From assembly GCF_025643595.1 (NCBI RefSeq), contig NZ_CP102826.1, forward strand, positions 2,914,001 through 2,978,000: a stretch of 64,000 bases of DNA. The letters run 5' to 3'. Positions 7,899-17,433 of the stretch are shown here, in pieces (the first letter of the stretch is position 1; each line of letters starts with the position of its first letter). The position numbers and the translations under genes were made by a program. This DNA comes from Saccharopolyspora rosea. GTDB taxonomy: Bacteria; Actinomycetota; Actinomycetes; Mycobacteriales; Pseudonocardiaceae. The notes beneath the pieces were generated by a model, which saw only the letters and a list, made by a program, of their open reading frames with translations, was not told the DNA's origin and made no database searches.

Positions 7899-8966
7899 TC
7901 ACGGCCGGGCGCCGACGCCCGTGCGGATCTCCGCCAGGCGTCCGCCCGGCACGTTCGGCCGCAGCGGTGGCGTCGCCATGCCCGACGTGGTGCGCAGCCC
8001 GCGCAGGAACTCCTCGATCGCGTCGGTGGCGCTGCGCCGGGGAGCCCAGCCGAGTTCGGAACGCGCCCTGGCGGTGTCCATCACGGGCAGCCGCAGGAAC
8101 GTGTCGAACAGCTCCGGCGACGCCGGGACGAGGCGCAGCCGCCACGCGGCGGCCAACGCGGAGCGCACCGGCCACGCGGGCACCGGGACGGTGCGCGCGC
8201 CGAACATCTCGGCCAGCACGCGGGCGTCGACGAGCGGCTCGGCGGCGATGTTGAACGCCCCGGACACCGAGGACAGCGCCGCCAACCGGTACGCCTCGCC
8301 GACGTCGTCGCTGTGGACGGCCTGGAACCGCAGTCCCGACGGCAGCGGTAGCACCGGCAGCGCCTCGGGCCGCACCAACCGGTCCACCACCAGCGGGCCC
8401 AGGAACAGCCGCCGCTGCTGGGAAGCGGATCCGGCCTTGAAGCAGAACGCGGTGCGCATCCGCACCACGCGGACGTCGGGGTGCCGCTGCTCGAAGGCGT
8501 CCAGGCACCGCTCCAGGTATGCCTTCTCCCGGCTGTAGGCCGAACCCGGCCAGCCGTGCGTGGGCCACTGCTCGTCGACCGGCCGCCGCCGCGGCCCGGG
8601 CGAGTACGCGGCGACCGACGAGGCGTGCACGAACGAGGGCACCCCGGCGGCGGCCACCGCGTCGAGCACGCGCAGCGTGCCGAGCACGTTGGTGCGCCAG
8701 GTCGTGACGGGGTCGCGCGTCGGCTGGAAGATCCAGGCCAGGTGGATCACGGCTTCGGCGGTGCGGAACGTCTCGACGAGGTCGTCGTCGACGACGTCGG
8801 TGCGCAGCCACCGGGTCTTCGGACCGGTGACCTCGGGTTCGCGGCGCGACATCGCCACGATCGTGCGGACCCGGGGGTCGGCCTCCAGCGCCTGCACCAC
8901 GCTCGTCCCGATGTTGCCGGTCGCACCGACCACGGCCACCTGTCCGGAGCTGTCCCTCGCGCTCAT
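7899..8966 (-). CDS. NAD(P)-dependent epimerase/dehydratase (extended SDR)
   Basis: A 355-residue extended short-chain dehydrogenase. The N-terminal VAVVGATGNIGTSVVQAL is the dinucleotide-binding loop, and SAYSREKAYLE carries the YxxxK pair. Serine is in VHASSVAAYS. The C-terminal GWAPRRSATDAIEEFLRGL is typical of sugar epimerase relatives. Start ATG 8966 follows GGGAGG; the open frame upstream of it has no family resemblance. The TGA is 4 bases from the stop of the convergent DUF2795 gene. The substrate is unknown. Confidence 0.82.
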   Translation of the reverse strand: MSARDSSGQVAVVGATGNIGTSVVQALEADPRVRTIVAMSRREPEVTGPKTRWLRTDVVDDDLVETFRTAEAVIHLAWIFQPTRDPVTTWRTNVLGTLRVLDAVAAAGVPSFVHASSVAAYSPGPRRRPVDEQWPTHGWPGSAYSREKAYLERCLDAFEQRHPDVRVVRMRTAFCFKAGSASQQRRLFLGPLVVDRLVRPEALPVLPLPSGLRFQAVHSDDVGEAYRLAALSSVSGAFNIAAEPLVDARVLAEMFGARTVPVPAWPVRSALAAAWRLRLVPASPELFDTFLRLPVMDTARARSELGWAPRRSATDAIEEFLRGLRTTSGMATPPLRPNVPGGRLAEIRTGVGARP

Positions 8967-9974
8967 CCGCACCTCCCGGCCGGTTGGTCCCGCGCCTTCG
9001 GTTTCCCGCGCTGCGGCCGGGCAAACGCGCGTGTGCGGAGATCCGCCGCCGGACGGGGGAGTGGGCGCGCTGCCGGACGAGTACCTGGTGCACCAGGACG
9101 GCCCGTCGCGCCGCGCCTGGGCCACCACCTGGCGGCGGCCCTGCGGTGCCGTCCGCGACCCGCCCGACCGCACAGCTTCGCGTGGTCCGATCCCGCGGGC
9201 TGGTCCGCACCGATCCGCGAATTCGCGACGGCGGCCACCGCCGAGCCGCAACGGTGATCGGCGGGCGGCTCGCGACAATGCGCCGGCGCTGTCGTAAAGG
9301 TGATCGCGCCGGAATTCCGTGATCCGGTACCGGCGGAACACATCGAACACCCATTTCCGCTCGCCAGGTTTTCCGCGGACGCCTTTCCGCCCGACCCCGC
9401 GCGCGGCGGCCGGTTGCGCGCGGGGTCGGGTGAACGGGGTCCGGTCGCGCACCGGATCCGCCCGCGCGGCGCCCCACCCCCGGGCAGCGGGCGGTTCCGC
9501 GTACGGTCGGGCGCAACCATCACCCCACTGGGCGAGCTGACGGCGTGATCACTCCTGCGTTGTGCAGGTTGCACGTTCTTCTGCCATCCGGAATGGCGCA
9601 GGTCACCGCTTGCGCCGGAACGTCCTGGGTGGCGCTGGCCAGCGCTCGGACGCGCCAAATGTCCGGAATGCGAGTCTGGTCGAGATCTTTTCCGTCTGGA
9701 GAAAGTTTCAACAAAATGTTGACGGTGGTCGGATCCCGGACGTAGCTTTCCTGCAACTCGACACCGCGAGCACCGGTGAGGCCGGGGTCGAAAGCGAGAG
9801 GAGGCATCGGAGCCCGTCACCGCGTCCGGTTCGACCCGTCGAAGTTCTTTCCGTCGTGTCGGCACCGGGGGTGCGTGCCGGAATTCGGGCTGATTCGTCG
9901 GGTATTTCCAACGCACCAGACCTGTCCGCGTGAATTTCGCGCGGTCAGCCGTCTTTTCCAAAAGGGGAACGGGT
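8967..9974. other. 1.0-kb gene-poor interval
   Basis: No open frame here shows family resemblance or consistent third-position GC. The part from about 9540 to 9970 is visibly lower in GC than the surroundings. It holds the upstream region of the NCS2 gene, including a small palindrome at 9708-9722. No tRNA or other structured RNA was recognised. Confidence 0.6.
9708..9722. promoter_or_regulatory. Small palindrome TCAACA-aaa-TGTTGA upstream of NCS2 gene
   Basis: Six-base arms with a 3-base spacer, in an AT-richer patch 250 bases before the permease start. The symmetry suggests a dimeric repressor site. No matching regulator is encoded beside it. Confidence 0.35.
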
Positions 9975-11366
9975 ATGGCATTGCCTTCGCAGGGGGCCAC
10001 GGCCGCCGCGTCCTGCCATCCGGTGGACGAGAAGTTACCGCCCAAGCGGCTGATCCCGGCCGCCTTCCAGCACGTCGGGGCGATGTACGCGGGCGTCGTG
10101 GCGCCGCCGTTGATCCTGGGTCCGGCCTGCGGCCTCGACCAGGAGGACCAGCTCACGCTCATCTCGGTGAGCCTGGTGGTGGCGGGTCTGGCGACGCTGC
10201 TGCAGACGCTGGGGATCGGCAAGCTCGTCGGCAATCGATTGCCGTTCGTCAACGCCAGTTCCTCGGCCGGACTGGCGTCCCTGCTGACCGTGGCGCACAC
10301 CGCCGAGCCGGGGCACCGCATCCAGACCGTGCTCGGCGCCGTGCTCGTCGGCGGGGTGTTCTGCCTGGCGGTGGGCCCGTTCTTCGGGCGGCTCATGCGG
10401 TTCTTCCCGCACTTGGTGACCGGCGTGGTGATCACCCTCATCGGCGTGTCGCTGATGACCGTGCCGGTCGCCTGGGCGCAGGGCGGGGAGGGAGCCGCCG
10501 ACTTCGGGTCCACCGCCAACCTCGGGCTCGCGGCGTTGACCCTCGTGGTCATCATCGTGCTGCAGCGCGTGCTGCGCGGTTTCCTCAAGCAGATCGCGCT
10601 GATCCTGGGCATGGTCGTCGGCACGCTGGCCGCCGTGCCGTTCGGCATGGTCCACACCGACATGTTCGACCAGACGTCCTGGTTCGCGGTGCCGAAGCCG
10701 CTGCACTTCGGGATCCCGGAGTTCCACCCGGCCGCGATCCTCGCGGTGTGCATCGTGATCCTCGTGGCGATGACCGAGAGCTCGGCCGGGATGCTGGCGA
10801 TCGGTGAGATCTGCGAGCGCGAGGTCGAGCAGCGGGTCGTGACCCGCGGACTGCGCGTCGACGGGTTGGCCACCACCCTCGGCTCGCTGGTGGGCGGCTT
10901 GCCGACCAGTGCGTTCGCGCAGAACGTCGGCGTGGTGTCGCTGACCCGGGTGCGCAGCCGGTTCGTGGTCGCCACGGCCGGTGTGGTGATGGTCCTGCTC
11001 GGGATGTTCCCGGTGCTGGGCGGCGTGGTCTCGCTGGTGCCCTACCCGGTGCTGGGCGGAGCCGGGCTGATGCTGTTCGGCAGCATCGCGGCCAGCGGCA
11101 TCCGGACGCTGTCGCGGGCGCACCTGGACCAGGGGCACAACATGTTCGTCGTGTCCGTCTCGCTGGCGGTGGGTCTGATCCCGCTGGCCGCGCCGAAGAT
11201 CTACCAGCACTTCCCGCAGTGGTTCCAGACCGTGTTCGGCACCGGCATCGTGGCGGGCGCGATCACCGCGGTGCTGCTCAACATCGTCTTCAACCACCTG
11301 GTGCGCACCCCGCCGGAGCGGGCCGTGGCACCGGCCGCGACCCCCGAACCGGTCCCCGGCGACTGA
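9975..11366 (+). CDS. NCS2-family purine (xanthine/urate) permease
   Basis: A 463-residue inner-membrane nucleobase:cation symporter-2. Visible features: the N-terminal LIPAAFQHVGAMYAGVVAPPLI, where the Gln-His pair is conserved in NCS2, and LLQTLGIGKLVGNRLPFVNASSSAG. The motif ESSAGMLAIGEI holds the conserved glutamate of segment 8, and GLPTSAFAQNVGVVSLTRV corresponds to the NCS2 signature region. About fourteen membrane segments fit. Start ATG 9975 follows AAAGGGGAA; an in-frame ATG at 9930 lacks a ribosome binding site. The gene is monocistronic, ending at a bidirectional terminator. The xanthine/urate branch is preferred over uracil from the SSSAG and TSAFAQNVG sequences; the exact purine is unsure. 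Confidence 0.85.
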   Translation: MALPSQGATAAASCHPVDEKLPPKRLIPAAFQHVGAMYAGVVAPPLILGPACGLDQEDQLTLISVSLVVAGLATLLQTLGIGKLVGNRLPFVNASSSAGLASLLTVAHTAEPGHRIQTVLGAVLVGGVFCLAVGPFFGRLMRFFPHLVTGVVITLIGVSLMTVPVAWAQGGEGAADFGSTANLGLAALTLVVIIVLQRVLRGFLKQIALILGMVVGTLAAVPFGMVHTDMFDQTSWFAVPKPLHFGIPEFHPAAILAVCIVILVAMTESSAGMLAIGEICEREVEQRVVTRGLRVDGLATTLGSLVGGLPTSAFAQNVGVVSLTRVRSRFVVATAGVVMVLLGMFPVLGGVVSLVPYPVLGGAGLMLFGSIAASGIRTLSRAHLDQGHNMFVVSVSLAVGLIPLAAPKIYQHFPQWFQTVFGTGIVAGAITAVLLNIVFNHLVRTPPERAVAPAATPEPVPGD

Positions 11367-11384
11367 GCCGACCTCCGCGACGAG

Positions 11385-11433
11385 GAGCCGGTCCGGGCTG
11401 AAATATCCGGCAATTTCAGCCAGGACCGGCCTC
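11385..11433. terminator. Bidirectional hairpin between convergent genes
   Basis: Arms 11385-11403 and 11414-11433 pair with one mismatch and one bulge; GGCTGAAA / TTTCAGCC forms the top of the stem. It lies between the NCS2 stop and the phosphoesterase stop. Confidence 0.75.
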
Positions 11434-11440
11434 GTGCTCC

Positions 11441-13183
11441 TCAGCGCGTCGGCAGCCGCCCGGCGACGAGCAGCTCGGCGTTGCGGTCGCCCGTCCCGCC
11501 CAGCTGGCCCAGGTCGGCGTGCAGGTCGTTGTAGGACAGCTCCCGGTACAGCGACGCCAGCGCGTCGGGGGAGCGGTCGGCGTAGTCGGCCTGGTACGGG
11601 CTGTCCGCCTCGACGAGCGTGGTGAACAGCGACAACGTCCCGTCGCCGTTGTCGGCCAGCTCGACGATCCGGGCCAGCTGCGGGTAGTCGACGTGGGAGG
11701 CGGTGTTGATCTCCCAGAAACCGCGTTCCGGGTCGTCGGCCGGGTGCGGGGTGATGGTGTTGCGGTGCGTGTGGCCGTTGACCCACGCCAGCACGTTCGG
11801 GAACCGGTGCAGCAGATCGACCAGCCGGTCACCGCTGACCCGCGGTTCCAGCGGCCGCCGCGAGTCCGGCAGCAGCGCGCCCATGGTGCCGCTGGTGTGG
11901 TGGCTGAACAGGATGAACAGTTCGTCGGTGACGTCCTGGCGGCGCTGCTGCCCGGCCTCGTCGCAGTAGCGCGAACTGCCCCGGGTGAGCACCTGCTCCA
12001 GCCACCGGAACTGCGCCAGCCCCAGCGAACCGTCGGCGAAGCCGTTGGTGTTCGTGGTGTCCATGCTGATGCCCGTCACCCCGGGCGCGATGCGGAAGGT
12101 GTAGTAGGCCGCGTCGCTGTCGGCGTTGTCCTCGCTGAAGCCGTGGCCGACCGGCCCCGGGCCGGTGCGCGCCGGGTCCAGGTGGGCGCGGATGAACTCC
12201 CGCGTGGAGAACGGGGCGCGGCGCTCGTCCGGAGTCACCTCGCGGACGATGCCCCGGCCGGTGTCGAACACCCGCGGCGCCTCCTGGCGGCGGGCGGGGT
12301 CGCGCAGGATGTCGGCGAGGTCGCGGGACTCCCGCTCGTCGCGCCCGATGATCTTGCGGGATCCGGTGTAGAACTCCCGGAGTCCCGGCACCAGCTCCGG
12401 CGGCAGGGTGCCGACGACGGTGTTGTCGTGGTTGCCGAACGCGGCGTACCAGGGCATCCGCAGCCCGGGGCTGTCCACGGGGCGCAGCGCGTCGCCCAGC
12501 AGGCCGGGCACCAGCGGGAACCCGGCCTGCCGGTACCGGTCCCGGACGTCGCCGTCGGGGTGCCAGTACAGCGGGTCGCCGGAGTCCTGGACGCCCTCGT
12601 AGCGGTGCGGGTCCCCGGTGTTCTGCGTCAGCCGCCCGCCGTTGAGCACGCCGAAGTACCAGTCGAGTTCGGCCTGTTCGTGGTTGTCGCTGCTGTCGCC
12701 GGTGGTGATGGCGAAGTCGAAAGGGCGCCCGGTGACCGGGCCGCCGGGCAGCCGGCCGATCCGCCGCACCAGCCGCGTGGCGGCCACCGCGCCGAGCGTC
12801 TCGTGCGGCCGGAACGCGCCTGCGCCGAACAGCGGGTGCAGGTACTCGAAGCGCGCCGGGGACTGCGCGTCGACGATGTGCATGTCGGTGAACTGGACGA
12901 AGCAGGCGACCGGGGTGCGCCGGTCGTCGCGCGCCGGGCCGCCGCCGACCAGGTCGGTGCGCACCACCAGCGGCCAGCCGGGGCCGGCGGTCAGCCGCCG
13001 GTAGCCCTCGCCCGGCACGGCGGTCGCGGCGGCGCGCAGCGTCGTGCCCTCGGGGGAGACGACGCGTCCGGCGGTGCCGGACGGTCCGGTGCGGGCCAAC
13101 GCGGGTGGGCCACCGACGAGGGCGGCGGTGACCGCGGATCCGGTGATCCCGCTGAGGCGGAGGAAGTGGCGTCGGTTCAGCAT
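11441..13183 (-). CDS. Tat-exported metallophosphoesterase (TIGR03767-like)
   Basis: A 580-residue exported protein. It begins MLNRRHFLRLSG, a twin-arginine signal, followed by a hydrophobic stretch and an AlaArgThr processing region. Metallophosphoesterase blocks are visible in order: FVQFTDMHIVDAQSP, AITTGDSSDN, PWYAAFGNHD, LFSHHT and WVNGHTHRN, giving the Asp, His and Asn ligands of a dinuclear metal centre. Length and layout fit the actinobacterial family TIGR03767. ATG 13183 was selected because the Tat motif starts there; an in-frame upstream ATG near 13225 would place 14 unrelated residues ahead of it. It probably acts outside the membrane on phosphoesters. The substrate is unknown. 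Confidence 0.85.
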   Translation of the reverse strand: MLNRRHFLRLSGITGSAVTAALVGGPPALARTGPSGTAGRVVSPEGTTLRAAATAVPGEGYRRLTAGPGWPLVVRTDLVGGGPARDDRRTPVACFVQFTDMHIVDAQSPARFEYLHPLFGAGAFRPHETLGAVAATRLVRRIGRLPGGPVTGRPFDFAITTGDSSDNHEQAELDWYFGVLNGGRLTQNTGDPHRYEGVQDSGDPLYWHPDGDVRDRYRQAGFPLVPGLLGDALRPVDSPGLRMPWYAAFGNHDNTVVGTLPPELVPGLREFYTGSRKIIGRDERESRDLADILRDPARRQEAPRVFDTGRGIVREVTPDERRAPFSTREFIRAHLDPARTGPGPVGHGFSEDNADSDAAYYTFRIAPGVTGISMDTTNTNGFADGSLGLAQFRWLEQVLTRGSSRYCDEAGQQRRQDVTDELFILFSHHTSGTMGALLPDSRRPLEPRVSGDRLVDLLHRFPNVLAWVNGHTHRNTITPHPADDPERGFWEINTASHVDYPQLARIVELADNGDGTLSLFTTLVEADSPYQADYADRSPDALASLYRELSYNDLHADLGQLGGTGDRNAELLVAGRLPTR

Positions 13184-13599
13184 CCTGGGGTCCGTTCCTC
13201 GGTGGAGGCTTTTATGAAGATCATTCATGTTCTTTCCGCCGAGGTCCAGCCGCACGCGGGTGACGAAACGGGGAATTCCGGGCGCTTTCCGGCGAACGGG
13301 CGCGGAAACGTCGGATCCGGGCGGTGCCGCAGAATCGGGACCAACGGCTCATTCGTGTCCACTCAGGACACCTCGGGCGTCCGAATTCCGTTGCGCTGAG
13401 CCGTACTCACGTCTCGTGAGCCCGCCGAGTCGGGCTGCGGTACGGTAGTGGTCAAGAGGACTCGAACCGCGTCGGCCGACGCGGAGAATCCGGGCGTTTC
13501 CGCCCCTTCCACCGCCGGGAGTCGGATCGTCGTCGATCCGTGCGCGGGTCAGCGCACCCTGGAACCGCCGTCGGCCGCCTGCACTGGAGGGGGTGGCGG
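13184..13599. other. Divergent upstream region, with palindrome CTCACG-tct-CGTGAG
   Basis: No gene is seen in these 416 bases between the divergent phosphoesterase and penicillin-binding protein genes. A perfect 6+3+6 palindrome lies at 13406-13420, followed by GGTACGGTAGTG, which could contain a -10 element for the plus-strand gene. These are inferences from symmetry and position only. Confidence 0.45.
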
Positions 13600-15705
13600 A
13601 TGCCTGGGTTCAGGGCCCGCGGCTTGGCGCTGAAGATGCTCGGACTGTGCGTCCTGGCGGGGGTCCTGCTGGCCTGCGCGCTGATGCCCGCGGCGGTCGG
13701 CGCCGGCGAGGTGGTGGACAGCAGCTCCCACGCCATGTCGTCGATGTCGGCGTCGCTGAGCCGCCAGGACATGCCCGAAGCGTCCACGATCCTGGACTCC
13801 GACGGCGTGCCGATGGCCTACGTCTACCGGGACTACCGGATCGAGACCCCGCCCGAGCAGGTCCCCGACACTATGAAGGCGGCCGTCACCGCCGTCGAGG
13901 ACAAGCGGTTCTGGGATCACGGGCCGATCGACGTCCAGGGCACGCTGCGGGCCATCGCCACCGACGCCATCCGCGGCGGCACGGTGCAGGGCGCCTCCAC
14001 GATCACCCAGCAGTACGTGAAGAACTACCTGGAGTACGTGGCGGCCAGCACCCCGATCGAGGCGCAGAAGGCGCACGCGGACACCATCGCCCGCAAGCTG
14101 CGCGAGGCGCGCATCGCCGTCGACATCGAGCACACCATGACCAAGGAGCAGATCCTCGACGGCTACCTCAACGTCGTGCCCTTCGGCAACCAGACCTTCG
14201 GCATCGGGGCCGCCGCGCAGACCTACTTCGGCACCACCCCGGACAAGCTCACCATCCCGCAGTCGGCGCTGCTGGCCGCGCTGGTCAACGCCCCGGGTGC
14301 GCTGAACCCGCAGAGCAACCCCCAGGAGGCGCTGGCGCGCCGCAACATGGTCATCGACCTGATGACCGATCCGCACAACAGCCTGCGCATCACCAAGCAG
14401 CAGGCGGAGGAGGCCAAGCGCGCACCGCTGGGCATCCTCTCGCCGCTGGGCCGTCCGCCGAACGGCTGCGTGGGGCTGGGCGACAGCGCCACCAGCGGCT
14501 TCTTCTGCAACTACGTCACCAACTACCTGGAGCGGGTCGGGCTCGACACGGACAAGCTCAAGACCGGCGGCTACACGGTGCGCACCACGATGGACCGGCA
14601 CGCCACCGAGGCCGCCGCGCAGGCCGCCAAGGCGCAGGTCCCGGCCAAGACCCCGGGCATCGCCAACGCGATGGCGATCGTGGAGCCCGGCAAGGACGGG
14701 CACAAGGTCCGCGCCCTGGTCGCCAACCGCGACTACGGCAACGACGCCGACCAGGGCGAGACGGCCTACGACATCGTCAGCAAGGTCCAGCCGTTCGGCG
14801 CCGGGTCGATCTACAAGGTGTTCACCGCCGCGGCGGCGCTGGAGCAGGGCATGAGCATCAACGACGTGGTGGACGTGCCGCCCAGCTACACCTCGCAGGT
14901 CTACAAGAGCGGCACCGCGCCGTACACCGTCGGCAACGCCGAGGGCGTCGCGCCCGGACCGCGGACGTTGCAGATGGCGCTGGCCACCTCACCGAACACC
15001 GCGTTCGTCGCGTTGGAGGAGAAGGTCGGGCTGAACAACGTCGTGGACATGGCCTCCCGGCTCGGTCTGCGCACGAGCATCAACGGCGTCAACGCGGCCG
15101 GGCAGCCGCTCAAGGCCGACGGCTCGAACGGCCCGTCGCTGGGCGAGTCGATCAAGAAGAACAACCGCGGCGCCTTCACCCTCGGCTACACCCCGACGAG
15201 CGTGCTCGAACTGTCCAATGTGGCCGCGACCGTGATGAGCCACGGGACGTACTGCCCGCCGAACCCGATCGAGCAGGTCACCGACCGCGCGGGCAAACCG
15301 GTGCCGCTGAACATCGAGCCGTGCCAGCAGGTGCTGCCCCCGCAGGTGGCCGACGAGCTGGCGCAGGGCATGAGCAAGGACGACACCGACGGCACGTCCA
15401 AGGTGGCCGCGCAGGCGGCGGGCTGGAACCGCCCGGTGATGGCCAAGACGGGGACCACCGAGCAGAGCCAGTCGGCCGGATTCCTCGGCGCGACCCCGCA
15501 GCTGGCCGGTGCGGTGCTCACCTACGCCGACGGCAGCCACCCGCAGGGCATCTGCGACGGCGGCGGGGACGCACCGCCGTACCTGTGCGGATCGAACGGC
15601 AACATCTACGGCGGCAAGGTGCCCGCGCGAACCTGGTACGCGGCGATGAACCAGATCCTCGCCGGGCAACCGGTGCTGCCGCTGCCCGGCGGCCCGCCGC
15701 AGTGA
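13600..15705 (+). CDS. Bifunctional class A penicillin-binding protein
   Basis: A 701-residue membrane-anchored peptidoglycan synthase. A single N-terminal membrane segment (~11-32) precedes a GT51 glycosyltransferase domain (VEDKRFWDHGPIDVQG with catalytic Glu100, then GASTITQQYVKN and the second Glu region). The transpeptidase domain has S403-x-x-K406 (GAGSIYKVF), S464-P-N466 and a KTG motif (AKTGTTEQS). ATG 13600 follows GGAGGGGG; the frame upstream is open but lacks homology. The donor-site text DHGPID differs from the common HHGVD form. It is followed by a perfect 13-bp terminator, so it is probably monocistronic. Its role in wall synthesis is firm; orthology to PonA1/PonA2 is not determined. 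Confidence 0.9.
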   Translation: MPGFRARGLALKMLGLCVLAGVLLACALMPAAVGAGEVVDSSSHAMSSMSASLSRQDMPEASTILDSDGVPMAYVYRDYRIETPPEQVPDTMKAAVTAVEDKRFWDHGPIDVQGTLRAIATDAIRGGTVQGASTITQQYVKNYLEYVAASTPIEAQKAHADTIARKLREARIAVDIEHTMTKEQILDGYLNVVPFGNQTFGIGAAAQTYFGTTPDKLTIPQSALLAALVNAPGALNPQSNPQEALARRNMVIDLMTDPHNSLRITKQQAEEAKRAPLGILSPLGRPPNGCVGLGDSATSGFFCNYVTNYLERVGLDTDKLKTGGYTVRTTMDRHATEAAAQAAKAQVPAKTPGIANAMAIVEPGKDGHKVRALVANRDYGNDADQGETAYDIVSKVQPFGAGSIYKVFTAAAALEQGMSINDVVDVPPSYTSQVYKSGTAPYTVGNAEGVAPGPRTLQMALATSPNTAFVALEEKVGLNNVVDMASRLGLRTSINGVNAAGQPLKADGSNGPSLGESIKKNNRGAFTLGYTPTSVLELSNVAATVMSHGTYCPPNPIEQVTDRAGKPVPLNIEPCQQVLPPQVADELAQGMSKDDTDGTSKVAAQAAGWNRPVMAKTGTTEQSQSAGFLGATPQLAGAVLTYADGSHPQGICDGGGDAPPYLCGSNGNIYGGKVPARTWYAAMNQILAGQPVLPLPGGPPQ

Positions 15706-15731
15706 CCGGAACGCCGCATTGCTCCTGACCT

Positions 15732-15765
15732 GTCGTGACCCCGGTTCTCCAGCCGGGGTCACGAC
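15732..15765 (+). terminator. 13-bp perfect hairpin after penicillin-binding protein gene
   Basis: Arms 15732-15744 and 15753-15765 are exact complements with an 8-base loop, 27 bases after the stop codon. Confidence 0.85.
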
Positions 15766-15906
15766 CTCATTTCGGCCCTGTCGTCGGCGCGTCCGAGCCG
15801 GTATTTTACCCGCGAGTAACCGAAAATCGGGTCGGGGAACTTGATGCGAGCACAGTTCGCGCGAAGATTTTCCGAACGGCCCCAACTGAAGTTCGGGGAG
15901 GCCGGA

Positions 15907-16740
15907 ATGGTCCGGAGGACGACGAGGCGCGTGGCGTGGCTGACGGCCGCGCTGGGCGTGGCCGTCACGGCGTTATCGGGTACGGCATCGGCGGCGCCGC
16001 AGTGGGCCCCGGCGGCGACGGCCGCGGTGCATCCCGGAGTGCAGACCTACACCAACGGAGGCCAGTGCACGGCGAACTTCGTGTACTCCGACGGCTCCCA
16101 CGTCTACCTGGGACAGGCCGCGCACTGCGCCAGCACGGGCAACAGCAACCAGACCAACGGCTGCGACACCCCGTCGCTGCCGCTGGGCACCCCGGTGACC
16201 GTGACCGGGGCGAGCAGGCCGGGCAAGCTGGTCTACAGCTCCTGGCTGACCATGCAGGCCCAGCACGAGAAGAACCCGGACACCTGCGCCTACAACGACC
16301 TCGCGCTGATCCAGCTGGATCCCGCCGACACCGGCAAGGTCAACCCGAGCATCCCGTTCTGGGGCGGCCCCACCGCCCTGGCTGCCGGCGCCGCCAAGGG
16401 CGGCAAGGTCGTCAGCTACGGCAACTCCAAGCTGCGCGCCGGGATCTCGCTGCTCAGCCCCAAGCAGGGCCAGATCCTCGACGAGCAGGGCGGCGGCTGG
16501 AGCCACACCGTCCTCACCGTCACGCCGGGCATCCCGGGTGACTCGGGCAGCGCGTTCCTGGACTCCTCCGGCCGCGCGCTGGGCATTCTGTCCACTTTGA
16601 ACATCCTGCCCACGACCGGGAGCAACGGCGTCGGCGACGTCGCCCGCGAACTCGACTACATGCACACCCACTCGCAGTTCCGCGACGTCGAGCTCGTCCC
16701 GGGCACCGAGAAGTTCCGGGGCACCATCAACCTGCCCTGA
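15907..16740 (+). CDS. Secreted trypsin-fold (S1) serine protease-like protein
   Basis: A 277-residue secreted protein. A Sec signal (two Arg pairs, then WLTAALGVAVTALSG, cleavage near ASA-AP at ~30) is followed by a chymotrypsin fold. The catalytic triad is visible: H73 in GQAAHCAS, D131 in CAYNDLALIQLD and S213 in GIPGDSGSAF. Cysteine pairs 54/74 and 86/127 could form disulfides. Start ATG 15907 follows GGGGAGG; the upstream TTG and ATG (15841 and 15844) would put a charged stretch before the signal and are rejected. Similar actinobacterial proteins lack the extended pro-region of streptogrisins. The cleavage target is unknown. It lies alone between two terminators. Confidence 0.85.
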   Translation: MVRRTTRRVAWLTAALGVAVTALSGTASAAPQWAPAATAAVHPGVQTYTNGGQCTANFVYSDGSHVYLGQAAHCASTGNSNQTNGCDTPSLPLGTPVTVTGASRPGKLVYSSWLTMQAQHEKNPDTCAYNDLALIQLDPADTGKVNPSIPFWGGPTALAAGAAKGGKVVSYGNSKLRAGISLLSPKQGQILDEQGGGWSHTVLTVTPGIPGDSGSAFLDSSGRALGILSTLNILPTTGSNGVGDVARELDYMHTHSQFRDVELVPGTEKFRGTINLP

Positions 16741-16752
16741 CCGGACCGCGTG

Positions 16753-16782
16753 CGGGCCCGCCTCCGGCCGGGGGCGGGCCCG
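16753..16782. terminator. 10-bp hairpin between convergent genes
   Basis: Arms CGGGCCCGCC (16753-16762) and GGCGGGCCCG (16773-16782) are exact complements. The hairpin lies between the protease stop and the stop of the convergent Ddn-family gene. Confidence 0.75.
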
Positions 16783-16789
16783 TCGTGCG

Positions 16790-17278
16790 TCACGGGGTGC
16801 GCGGCTGAAGGATGACGACCGGGATCTCGCGTTCGGTCCACGACTGGTACGTGTCGAAGTCGGCGTAGGTGGCCACCAGCAGCGGCCACAACCGGGCCCG
16901 TTCTTCCGGTGAGGCGGTGCGGGCCCGGACGGCACGGCGCCGTCCGCCGATCTGGATCTCGGTGTCGGGGTGGGCCACGAGGTTGCGGTACCACTGCGGG
17001 TGCCGCGGCAGGCCGCCCTGCGAGGCGACCACGACGACGTCCGGCCCGTCGGTGGAGTAGAGCAGCGGGGTGGTGAACGTTCTGCCGGACTTCCGGCCGC
17101 GGTGGTCCAGCAGCAGCGTCGGGACCGGTTTGCGGAACCCGGCGCCGATCCGCCACTTCCCGCCGATGCGGCCGTCGGTGAGCCGGTAGAGCCGCACGTG
17201 CGCCCGGGACATGTACCGGAAGACCTTCGGCAGCACCGGGGAGTCGAGTTGCCTGGGGCGCCGGGGTGGGTCGGTCAT
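16790..17278 (-). CDS. Ddn-family F420-dependent nitroreductase-like oxidoreductase
   Basis: A 162-residue split-beta-barrel flavin/deazaflavin reductase. The motif LLDHRGRKSGRTFTTPLLYSTDGPDVVVVASQGG followed by HPQWYRNL is the hallmark of the Ddn (Rv3547) family, which reduces quinones and nitro compounds with F420H2. ATG 17278 follows GGAGGGG; the longer frame adds an unrelated basic stretch. There is no signal peptide. Family assignment is firm, while the physiological substrate is unknown. The presence of such a gene implies an F420-producing host. Confidence 0.85.
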   Translation of the reverse strand: MTDPPRRPRQLDSPVLPKVFRYMSRAHVRLYRLTDGRIGGKWRIGAGFRKPVPTLLLDHRGRKSGRTFTTPLLYSTDGPDVVVVASQGGLPRHPQWYRNLVAHPDTEIQIGGRRRAVRARTASPEERARLWPLLVATYADFDTYQSWTEREIPVVILQPRTP

Positions 17279-17433
17279 GGGGATCCCCTCCGTCTGGGTC
17301 GGCTCAGCGGGAATGGTCACGCACCGCCTCGCACCGGACAACGCGCCATCCCACCGAGCAGAACGCGCCGCGGGCCGGTCGTCCACCTCCGCCGGCAGCG
17401 GGCGGCAACATCAAGTTCGTGAATGCGATGATT

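Noticed and set aside
9520-9807. Minus-strand 95-residue frame in the gap before the permease
   Set aside because: No ribosome binding site, no family resemblance, and weak third-position GC in a lower-GC stretch.
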